NCBI GenBank assembly: GCA_018813375.1
Contig: JAHJBU010000050.1
Location: forward strand, 1-6,958
Length of the DNA stretch: 6,958 nt
Origin: Patescibacteria group bacterium
GTDB lineage: Bacteria > Patescibacteriota > Microgenomatia > UBA1400 > PJMF01
Direction of reading: 5' to 3'
Position 1 is the first letter of the stretch. The number at the start of each line of letters is the position of its first letter. The position numbers and the translations under genes were made by a program. The notes below the pieces were generated by a model. That model did no database searches, was not told the origin of the DNA, and saw only the letters and a program-made list of their open reading frames with translations. Positions 1-5,808 of the stretch are shown piece after piece.

Positions 1-1
1 A

Positions 2-850
2 AACTGCGTTCTAAACAAAGCAAATGATTGCGAAGCTGGCTATATGTGTGTAGCAAATAGTCAAAGTAGATTTGGAGGATTTTGCGAGGTAGATCCAAAC
101 TACGTTGCTGGAGCTACTCTAAATGCAAATTGTGCCAACGCCACCTGTGATTCTGGGCTTAAATGTATTGGAGGTAAATGTCGGATTAATTGCCCGTCTT
201 ATTATGGTGGTCAATGCTCATATGATGGAATTCTTTGCCAAGGATCGTCAACTAACCAAAAATATATGATTTGCGAAAACGAACAATGGCAATCATTTGG
301 AGGAACTGCAAAAATTACATGGGGAAATAGTTGTACTGATGATGATCAGAGTTATTATGAAGAACTTCTTTCTCAAAACGAGCAACTAATGATTTCAGGA
401 ACAACTCTGACTATTAATTGTGAAAATACCAACGAAAATTATACTTCAGATGGATTCCAAATTTCTGATAGAACATCTCTGTGCGGATTTTTTATGTATA
501 AAGAAGAAGAGCGCAACATAGATTTAACATGTCATAAAAATGGCTGTGACTGTGCAGGGGCAATAAGCCATGAGATGGGTCATAATTATGCAGTCAGCAT
601 TGGCGGTAGTTGCTCAGTAGAAAGCTTCAATGAAGTAGTAGGATGTCAAGATGTTGGAGAAGGTGATGCAATTTTCGATGAAGCCCCTGTTTCAGAATAT
701 GGAGAAACTAACTGTAAAGAATTTTTTGCTGAAGCTATTAGAATTTACTCAGAAGATCCCTGCAAAATAAAGGATTATAATAAACAATATGAATGGTTAA
801 CTACGCATCCAGATTCGCCGTTTTATGGTGATGCGGGTTGCACAACATAA
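2..850 (+). CDS. Secreted Cys-rich metallopeptidase with lethal-factor-like (M34/ATLF) catalytic domain, 5' partial
   Basis: The frame is open to the left edge (from base 2), so the N-terminus is missing; the first Met inside the window (base 44) lies within a Cys-rich module and is probably not the start. About 23 Cys occur in some 282 visible residues, which points to a disulphide-bonded exported protein. Numbering from the Met at 44, a zinc motif HEMGH occupies 176-180, and downstream is SEYGETNCKEFFAEAIRIY with Tyr219 and Glu226. Anthrax lethal factor has HEFGH and then SYGRTNEAEFFAEAFRLM, in which a catalytic Tyr lies 7 residues before the zinc-ligand Glu. The same spacing is kept here, so I infer an active gluzincin of the lethal factor/Pro-Pro endopeptidase type (ATLF domain). 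The N-terminal half consists of short disulphide-rich repeats of unknown role, possibly adhesive. The substrate is unknown. The stop at 848-850 lies 3 nt before the next gene, suggesting an operon. Confidence 0.85.
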   Translation, partial: NCVLNKANDCEAGYMCVANSQSRFGGFCEVDPNYVAGATLNANCANATCDSGLKCIGGKCRINCPSYYGGQCSYDGILCQGSSTNQKYMICENEQWQSFGGTAKITWGNSCTDDDQSYYEELLSQNEQLMISGTTLTINCENTNENYTSDGFQISDRTSLCGFFMYKEEERNIDLTCHKNGCDCAGAISHEMGHNYAVSIGGSCSVESFNEVVGCQDVGEGDAIFDEAPVSEYGETNCKEFFAEAIRIYSEDPCKIKDYNKQYEWLTTHPDSPFYGDAGCTT

Positions 851-853
851 AAT

Positions 854-1858
854 ATGAAAAAAATAATAAATATTTTACTTCTCGCCATTGTGCTTTTTGT
901 TTTTCTTAATAGCAAAGTACAAGCAGGCACTGATTTTTTTAACTCCTTAGAAAATTTAAAAATTGGTCAATATATTTCAGAAAATATTAAAGCGGCTGGT
1001 CAAGTTATTGATAAAGGAAATCCCAACGAGATTAATTACTTGTTAGATTCATCTAAATTTTCTCAACCTCATTTAGTCAAAACAGATCTTAATGACAAAT
1101 TAATTTATCTTGAGCTAAAAATTCCTGAAAATAAAATCGAGTATTATAAACAGTATTATAAATCTTTAGGTAAACCAGAATCATATTTAAAAAAAGTATC
1201 CTCACAAGCTTTGGTTAGTTATCCCAGTAATGGGATTGGTTTTGTAGTTAATGAACAGTCAGAAAATGATTTGAAAATTGTTAAATTTCCAGCTACTCCT
1301 ATTGACACATTCGAGAAGGCTAATGAAGAAAAATATAAACCAGTGCCAGAGACGTATTCCGTGACTGGGTATACTAAACCGACCTCAGAAATTAAGTATC
1401 TAGATAAATCTCAAAAAAATGGAGGAGATATAAGTCTTGTTTCGGACGAGGCTAGTCCTATTGCGGATGAAAAAAACATTGCTTCAGATGAAGCCAATCT
1501 TGTTTCTAGCGATACAAGTGCTAACCCAAATGAATTAAATAATACTCTAAAAAAGAAGGCATTGGTAAACAAAATTTTGATAATAATTATGACGATTTTA
1601 CTTCTAGGATTAACTTTTTTTGGTATAAAATTTATATTTAATCGAAAAAAATTAAACAAAGCATCGTCCTCAACGCTCAAAACTCCTATTGTTTCTCCAA
1701 CCTCAGCAAGTACTAAAAACCACTCAACTCACTTGGCTCCCTCAACGCCCTCAACCTTTCAGGTTTCTCAACATTCGTCAGCTATTCCGATAACTTCACC
1801 ACCGCCCATTCAATCTTCTTCGGTTTCAAAGCCTAAGGTTCCTCCAACTCTAGTTTAA
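854..1858 (+). CDS. Signal-peptide, single-TM surface protein of unknown function
   Basis: I do not recognise a family for this 334-residue protein. It has a signal peptide (MKKI followed by a hydrophobic stretch, cleavage plausible after VQA at about 24), then a soluble extracytoplasmic part (25-235) rich in Lys, Tyr and Asn. An acidic linker near 194-222 contains imperfect SDEA-type repeats. A strong transmembrane helix at about 241-263 is followed by an RKK stop-transfer cluster, and a 64-residue Ser/Thr/Pro-rich tail ends the protein. This predicts a type I membrane protein with an outside N-domain. It starts 3 nt after the metallopeptidase stop with no clear Shine-Dalgarno sequence, so translation is probably coupled. 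Its role beside the peptidase (anchor, partner or chaperone) is a guess from position only. Confidence 0.85.
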   Translation: MKKIINILLLAIVLFVFLNSKVQAGTDFFNSLENLKIGQYISENIKAAGQVIDKGNPNEINYLLDSSKFSQPHLVKTDLNDKLIYLELKIPENKIEYYKQYYKSLGKPESYLKKVSSQALVSYPSNGIGFVVNEQSENDLKIVKFPATPIDTFEKANEEKYKPVPETYSVTGYTKPTSEIKYLDKSQKNGGDISLVSDEASPIADEKNIASDEANLVSSDTSANPNELNNTLKKKALVNKILIIIMTILLLGLTFFGIKFIFNRKKLNKASSSTLKTPIVSPTSASTKNHSTHLAPSTPSTFQVSQHSSAIPITSPPPIQSSSVSKPKVPPTLV

Positions 1859-1860
1859 CC

Positions 1861-1918
1861 AACAAAAAAATCCCCCTAGTTCTGGTCTCGACCTATTGTC
1901 CCATACAGTTGCCTGTAT
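1861..1918. repeat. 58-bp direct repeat, left copy (5S 3' end)
   Basis: It matches 5302-5359 at 56 of 58 positions, in the same orientation and at an offset of 3441 bp. The two copies flank the toxin-antitoxin pair and the SEC-C gene. They may mark the ends of an inserted or duplicated segment. Confidence 0.85.
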
Positions 1919-1941
1919 TATGGTGCTGTCCAAGCTAGGGA
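1861..1941 (-). pseudogene. Truncated 5S rRNA copy (3' half plus tail)
   Basis: Bases 1861-1918 match 5302-5359 at the 3' end of the intact 5S gene with only two mismatches (at 1886 and 1914). The match covers the 3' strand of helix I, the GCAA-capped helix IV region and the downstream A/T tail. Similarity fades beyond 1918, and helices II and III are missing. On the minus strand the segment begins with CCCTAGCTTGG, which can still pair imperfectly with the 3' CCAGAACTAGGG, so it may be an internally deleted 5S rather than a simple end fragment. It is too short to be a functional 5S. It could be a pseudogene, a recombination scar or a small hairpin RNA. Confidence 0.75.
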
Positions 1942-1955
1942 TAAACTACCTCTAA

Positions 1956-2450
1956 TCAAGCCGTAGCTACTTTTAACAAAAAGTCCTTGATTTCCCCCTC
2001 GCCAACTTTAAATCCAGGCATAAACTCAACTGCTTCTCCAAAGTCTACATCGTCATAGTACACAAGTTGTTCTCGCAATAATCTTTCATCAAACAATCCA
2101 TTGCCAAAAATTTTAGTAGCTAAAGCAGTTACTTCTCCAAAGCTATATTTCTTAAAAGTAAAATATAAGTCTACGTAATCTTTCCACTTAGCTCTACGAC
2201 CCAAAGCATAAGCTTTCATAGCTACAATATATAAAGGATCAGGCATATTTATTTCCCAAGATTTTCCCACCCTATTCTTAATTTCATCACCATTAAAACT
2301 TGATAGACTAAACAAATCAAAATCAATTGAACAACGATGTCCAAGCTGTAACGCTAAAGCAGTTCCGCCAACTAAATAAAAATCATTACCAAATTCACTA
2401 ACTAATTTAATTAACTTTTGTTGAGAATCAGATAAAATATTAAGATGCAT
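1956..2450 (-). CDS. AbiEii/AbiGii-type nucleotidyltransferase toxin, internally shortened
   Basis: The 164-residue product belongs to the AbiEii/AbiGii toxin (DUF1814) nucleotidyltransferase family, the toxin half of type IV toxin-antitoxin systems. Visible motifs are FYLVGGTALALQLGHR (the GG-T nucleotide-binding turn) and then SIDFDLF (the D-x-D metal-binding pair), and later AMKAYALGRRAKWKDYVDLYF, the family's conserved helical motif. I chose the ATG at 2450 because MHLNILSDSQQ is a typical N-terminus for these proteins; the frame also has a GTG at 2468. Family members usually carry some 45-50 more residues (a beta strand segment) between the DFD region and the MK-ALGRR helix. Here only a short linker (about GKSWEINMPDP) joins them, so the enzyme may be altered or inactive. 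The start overlaps the end of the upstream gene by 11 bp, which indicates a translationally coupled pair. The stop is TGA. Confidence 0.85.
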   Translation of the reverse strand: MHLNILSDSQQKLIKLVSEFGNDFYLVGGTALALQLGHRCSIDFDLFSLSSFNGDEIKNRVGKSWEINMPDPLYIVAMKAYALGRRAKWKDYVDLYFTFKKYSFGEVTALATKIFGNGLFDERLLREQLVYYDDVDFGEAVEFMPGFKVGEGEIKDFLLKVATA

Positions 2451-2700
2451 GTCTTTGCAAATACTCACTGTACAAAATTTTAGTAGGTGGTCTTAAGTTA
2501 CATCTACGCGCTCCAAGCATTTCTGTAAATAATCTTTTAATCTTTTCAAGACCCCAGCGTTGCTTTAAATCTAAAAAATCTTGCCAGCGACCATAATTCA
2601 TCACCCCCTCAAGAACAGACTTATCTCTCAATTTAGTTGTATCTGGCACCCACCACCAAATAGCTTTTCTTTTTTTAAGCCATGTATGCCATTTGCTCAT
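2440..2700 (-). CDS. Small DUF6922-like protein, putative antitoxin
   Basis: This 86-residue basic protein is encoded immediately upstream of, and overlapping, the AbiEii-type gene. Its features are a WWWVPDTTKL segment, then SVLEGVMNYGRWQDFLDLKQRWGLEKI and RRCNLRPPTKILYSEYL. This order (aromatic start, 'RVLEYGDWEDW..', a Lys/Glu-rich helix, then 'R.LSPKT...W..Y') resembles the DUF6922 proteins found next to AbiEii toxins; the match is from memory and was not searched. I take the ATG at 2700 rather than the in-frame ATG at 2766, because a TATAAT box lies at 2712-2707, just before it, and the extra residues would be encoded by the promoter region. The inferred role is antitoxin or accessory partner, perhaps also an autoregulator. 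Confidence 0.7.
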   Translation of the reverse strand: MSKWHTWLKKRKAIWWWVPDTTKLRDKSVLEGVMNYGRWQDFLDLKQRWGLEKIKRLFTEMLGARRCNLRPPTKILYSEYLQRHAS

Positions 2701-2706
2701 GACTGC

Positions 2707-2733
2707 ATTATAACAAAAAAAAATCCGAAACAA
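2707..2733 (-). promoter_or_regulatory. Promoter of the toxin-antitoxin pair, leaderless type
   Basis: On the minus strand a consensus -10 TATAAT (2712-2707) is followed by 6 nt and then the ATG at 2700. Transcription starting about 7 nt after the -10 would begin at the A of the start codon. A weak -35 candidate, TTGTTT, lies at 2733-2728 with a 15-bp spacer. There is no Shine-Dalgarno sequence. Confidence 0.55.
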
Positions 2734-2778
2734 TATAAAACTCCAAACTAAGGCTTTCGTTATCAAATTAAAGTAAAT

Positions 2779-2807
2779 TTAAATCTTACCTCACTTCCTG
2801 TTAAAAT
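2779..2807 (+). promoter_or_regulatory. Promoter of the SEC-C gene, leaderless type
   Basis: The -10-like TAAAAT (2802-2807) is followed by 6 nt and then the ATG at 2814, the same geometry as the divergent promoter. The -35 region (TTAAAT at 2779-2784, 17-bp spacer) is weak. There is no Shine-Dalgarno sequence between the -10 and the ATG. Confidence 0.5.
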
Positions 2808-2813
2808 ACCCCT

Positions 2814-5291
2814 ATGACTAAAATCCGCCCCAACGAACTTTGTCCTTGTGGATCGGGGTTAAAATATAAAAAGTGCTGTATGGACACAGACTCCCACCAC
2901 ACAAACTCTACACCAGGTTCATCTGGTATTTCCTCGTCTAACTCTCAGTTTAAAATCGAAAAAAACGGCAAGATTGAAACAATTATTGAGTGGGTAACCA
3001 AACAATCTTGGGGTGAGTGGTATATTCATGCTTATCTAGATTACTATTCTTTTGGCTTGAAACCAGACAAAAATGGTCAACGAGCAATGGAAGAGTTGCA
3101 TGCACGCTCTATTATAGAGCTAGCTGTTTTTGAGGGCTTGGTAGGTAGCCAAACACCCCTGGAGATGTTTATAGCTCAAGCCGATTTAAATACTGATCAA
3201 CAAAACTATTACCAGAACTGGGTTGACCGACAAGTATTTTCTTTTTTTGAAGTGCAAGAGATTGAGCTGGGTCAAGGTTTAGGAGTAACTGACCTAATTG
3301 CCCAGAGAGACTATTACATACAAGAAAATCTCGCCACCTATGATTTAAAATCTGGAATGACTTTAATCACTCGCTTAGCACCTCACCAAGACCACTGGAT
3401 GATTACTGGTGGAATAACAGCAGCTTTCCCACCAGGCTTTGCACAGACTTTTAAGAAGAGTTTACTAAAACAAAATCCTGATTTACCTCCAGAAAGACCA
3501 ACTCAGTTCCAACTTATGGAGTCTGGTTTTTTATCAGTAGAACTTAAAAAAGTAGTTGGATCACGCCCTGAAGGACAAATTTTAGAAGATCACTATGATC
3601 TAGCCGCAGTCAAGCAAGCGTTTGCACTACTTGGTCAAGAGCTAAAGATGAGCAAATCACTCAACGAATATCTGCAGTCAATAACAGGAAAAGTAAATTT
3701 TAACCAAGCAGAACACAAATTCCAACAGGTTTTAATTCATTGCACCAGTCAAAAGCATGTAGAGAAACTGTTGCGACTAGTAAAGCGCTGGGGTCAGCTT
3801 AATACCAATAATCAAAAAAATAAACCTGGCCCAATAGAGTGTCAGTTCATTGAAAAAGCTTCTAAATATATCGGTCAGCATCAATCGTTAGACTCTAAGA
3901 CAAAAAAGAGACAAACTGCAGCTAAAAAACTCACAAATCAATGGCTTGATAAACCACAGAAAAAATTTGAGTTTAAAACAGCCCGTGAAGTAATTTTGGA
4001 AGAACGGAAGTCTCTGGGCAATCCAAAAAAGCAGATAGCTTATAGTTTTCATAGCTTTTCTAGTGAGATGGGTGGTGATGGGCTGAGCCAACATCAAAGT
4101 CAAGTCTACAACCAAGCAACTAAGCAACTTCAGGATGGTCAAGCTTTGACTGCTCTAGAAAAGTTTACTAGTCTCCTCCCAGCTGCCAAAAAGATGCGCG
4201 ATGTCTTCCGCTGGTATGCAAATGTTGGCTCCGCTTTAGCTCAGCTTGCTCAGTTAGATTTAGCAAAAAAGTTTTTTCAACAAGCACTCCAGCTAAATCC
4301 CGGCTACTCTGTGGCAGAGAATAATCTTAAAAACTTAACTAACAAAAAATTAAGCTCAAAAATGCTAGAGCAGGGACTAATAAATCTGTGGAGCGAGCTA
4401 CACCAAGTCCGCTGGAGTTTAGGTCTAGCTCAAAATGAGCAGTTAGAAGGATTACTAATTGATTTTGATGAAAAATCTGGCCAAATTAAAACTCAACTAC
4501 CTGCTTTTTTACGAGATATGCAAAAATTTCTAGATTACATCGCCAACAAAAATGTGAAACTCACTACCAAAAGACAAGACATTACTTTAAAACAAGTCAA
4601 AAAACTCAACCAACAGCTAATAACTCCTGATCCAGAAGAGAATGAACTGCTAACAGGGATAAAAAATGTTTCTGCTAAGTACCGTTTAGAATCAGAATTT
4701 CCCCAAGTGAGACTACTGCATATGATCTCTTTGGCAGTTAAATGGGTAAAAGTAGTGGTAACAAAAGGTAAAGCTGAACGCACACACCTAGAAGTGACTC
4801 CTAAGGGTAAAAAATGGTTGCGCCGCTCAATTGCAGTGCAGTTTGATGAGCTACTCGTAGCTTGGTGGAGTGGATTAAATTGGGCAGCAGTTTTTAACTA
4901 TGCTAACCTGGCAACCAATTTTTCTGAACAAAAAATGGCTTTTTATCAAGATACGCTGGTGATCTACCTCCAGCGATTAAAACAAGCTAAGGGTTTTGTT
5001 AAATTTGAAGAACTAACCTCATTTAGCTCATTTAAAACTGAGCAAGGGATACTAACTTCCCCTATATTGATGGAACGAGATATATTTATCCCACTAGTAA
5101 GAGCAAGATTGATAGAACCTCAAAACAAACAATTGTTGCGGAAACAAGGTGGTCTTAAAGACTGGAACAAACTAGAAAAAAAGAAACACCAACAAGCTTA
5201 TCGCTTAACACCTCTGGGAGAGGTGGTCTGTCAGGCTCTAGAGCAAGAACTACAAAGTTTGATTCCAGAGGCTGTGGTAAAAATGGGATAA
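2814..5291 (+). CDS. Large SEC-C zinc-motif protein with TPR and winged-helix-like regions, function unknown
   Basis: The 825-residue soluble protein begins with a SEC-C motif, CPCGSGLKYKKCC, with Cys10, Cys12, Cys21 and Cys22 as the likely zinc ligands. SecA uses this motif for SecB/ribosome contacts, and it also occurs in many unrelated proteins. A polar linker follows (residues 23-45). Residues around 50-400 form an alpha/beta region I cannot assign. Two TPR-like repeats lie at about 428-498, the second ending in the typical QALQLNPGYSVAENNL. The C-terminal third contains two segments that read like winged-helix wings, LEVTPKGKKWL (near 660) and YRLTPLGEVVCQALE (near 797). There is no signal peptide or membrane span, so the protein is cytoplasmic. 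It is divergent from the toxin-antitoxin pair and convergent with the rRNA operon, whose 5S ends 25 bp away. A regulatory or ribosome/nucleic-acid-linked role is possible but unproven. Confidence 0.85.
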   Translation: MTKIRPNELCPCGSGLKYKKCCMDTDSHHTNSTPGSSGISSSNSQFKIEKNGKIETIIEWVTKQSWGEWYIHAYLDYYSFGLKPDKNGQRAMEELHARSIIELAVFEGLVGSQTPLEMFIAQADLNTDQQNYYQNWVDRQVFSFFEVQEIELGQGLGVTDLIAQRDYYIQENLATYDLKSGMTLITRLAPHQDHWMITGGITAAFPPGFAQTFKKSLLKQNPDLPPERPTQFQLMESGFLSVELKKVVGSRPEGQILEDHYDLAAVKQAFALLGQELKMSKSLNEYLQSITGKVNFNQAEHKFQQVLIHCTSQKHVEKLLRLVKRWGQLNTNNQKNKPGPIECQFIEKASKYIGQHQSLDSKTKKRQTAAKKLTNQWLDKPQKKFEFKTAREVILEERKSLGNPKKQIAYSFHSFSSEMGGDGLSQHQSQVYNQATKQLQDGQALTALEKFTSLLPAAKKMRDVFRWYANVGSALAQLAQLDLAKKFFQQALQLNPGYSVAENNLKNLTNKKLSSKMLEQGLINLWSELHQVRWSLGLAQNEQLEGLLIDFDEKSGQIKTQLPAFLRDMQKFLDYIANKNVKLTTKRQDITLKQVKKLNQQLITPDPEENELLTGIKNVSAKYRLESEFPQVRLLHMISLAVKWVKVVVTKGKAERTHLEVTPKGKKWLRRSIAVQFDELLVAWWSGLNWAAVFNYANLATNFSEQKMAFYQDTLVIYLQRLKQAKGFVKFEELTSFSSFKTEQGILTSPILMERDIFIPLVRARLIEPQNKQLLRKQGGLKDWNKLEKKKHQQAYRLTPLGEVVCQALEQELQSLIPEAVVKMG

Positions 5292-5315
5292 TTTTTGTTT
5301 AAACAAAAAAATCCC
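5285..5315. terminator. Palindrome between the SEC-C gene and 5S rRNA, probable bidirectional terminator
   Basis: An 18-bp perfect inverted repeat (TTTTTGTTT/AAACAAAAA, 5292-5309) is flanked by GGGAT (5285-5289) and ATCCC (5311-5315). On the minus strand the 5S 3' end (CTAGGGGGA) runs directly into seven T. The site separates two convergent transcription units, and the stop codon of the SEC-C gene is inside the palindrome. Confidence 0.45.
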
Positions 5316-5359
5316 CCTAGTTCTGGCCTCGACCTATTGTCCCATACAGTTGCCCGTAT
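5302..5359. repeat. 58-bp direct repeat, right copy (end of intact 5S gene)
   Basis: This partner of 1861-1918 has two mismatches. It covers the 3' half of the intact 5S gene and its tail. Confidence 0.85.
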
Positions 5360-5442
5360 AGTATCGTTAGCGCTGCGGCGTTTCAAGACTCTGTTCGGGA
5401 TGGAAAGAGTTGGTTCCACCGCGCTCCAGAGACCAGAACTAG
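5317..5442 (-). rRNA. rrf: 5S ribosomal RNA
   Basis: On the minus strand the ends form a perfect 10-bp helix I, CTAGTTCTGG (5442-5433) with CCAGAACTAG (5326-5317). Inside are GCGCGGTGG, then CCATCCCGAACAGAGTC (the usual loop B/helix III CC-GAAC signature), AACGCCGCAGCGC, and a GCAA-capped helix IV before GGGACAATAGGTCG. This is the standard order of bacterial 5S. About 126 nt is slightly longer than the usual 117-120. The ends are inferred from helix I and could differ by a few bases. The gene lies downstream of 23S in the same operon. Confidence 0.93.
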
Positions 5443-5575
5443 AGTGACTTTAATTTAATCCCAAAAAAAATTTTAAAGTACCAGTGTTCACTAAAAGGTG
5501 AAGAGAAAAAGTCACATAAACTTGGCATTTGACCTACACGAGGTAAATCAAAAGCCAACACAGCCAAAAATACGA
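5443..5575 (-). other. 23S-5S internal transcribed spacer with stem-loops
   Basis: The roughly 130-nt A/T-rich spacer has no tRNA and no ORF. Three paired elements can be seen: a long hairpin at 5522-5558 (TTGGC...GCCAA outer stem with ACCT/AGGT below the loop), a small hairpin at 5487-5502 (TTCAC/GTGAA), and an 8-bp inverted repeat GTGACTTT (5444-5451)/AAAGTCAC (5508-5515) that brackets the small hairpin just 5' of the 5S. These are likely RNase processing stems. Confidence 0.6.
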
Positions 5576-5808
5576 ACTATCGTGTTCAATTGACATTTAG
5601 TACCACTAGGCTTAGCTTGTTGCCAAACTTACACCGGTGGCCTATCAACGTGGTGGTCTCCCACGAGTCTAATGGCGATAACTAATCTTGGAGAAGGCTT
5701 CCCGCTTATATGCTTTCAGCGGTTATCCTGGATCAATGTAGCTACCCTGCGCTGCCCTTGATAGGGACAACAGGAACACTAGGGATTGACTCAATCTGGT
5801 CCTCTCGT

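Larger units (their letters stand above)
1861..1943 (-). terminator. 5S-derived hairpin plus T-tract ending the toxin-antitoxin operon
   Basis: Read on the minus strand, ATCCCTAG (1943-1936) pairs with CTAGGGGGAT (1879-1870), enclosing an inner ATACAG-GCAA-CTGTAT hairpin, and is followed by a run of seven T (1870-1864). It lies directly downstream of the AbiEii stop codon (1956), so it probably ends that transcript. On the plus strand there is no T-run after the stem, so it should not work for the 854-1858 gene. Confidence 0.5.

Noticed and set aside
1411..1680. Minus-strand frame of 89 codons
   Set aside because: It is antisense to the 854-1858 gene, which has a clear signal peptide and TM helix; the hydrophobic stretch here mirrors that TM segment.
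1956..1958. UGA recoded as glycine (Gracilibacteria-type code)
   Set aside because: TGA ends the AbiEii frame at the expected C-terminus and no in-frame TGA is needed in the other genes; the standard bacterial code fits.
2701..2766. Longer start for the small antitoxin-like gene (ATG at 2766)
   Set aside because: The added residues would come from the promoter region containing the TATAAT box; the ATG at 2700 fits better.
3888..4142. Minus-strand frames inside the SEC-C gene (also 4535-4783)
   Set aside because: They are antisense to a long, coherent coding frame with TPR and SEC-C motifs; no independent start signal.
5231..5419. Minus-strand reading frame of 62 codons
   Set aside because: It runs through the 5S rRNA gene and the end of the SEC-C gene; there is no protein-like signature.
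5443..5575. A tRNA in the 23S-5S spacer
   Set aside because: The hairpins there do not make a cloverleaf and there is no TTCGA-type T-loop in the right place.
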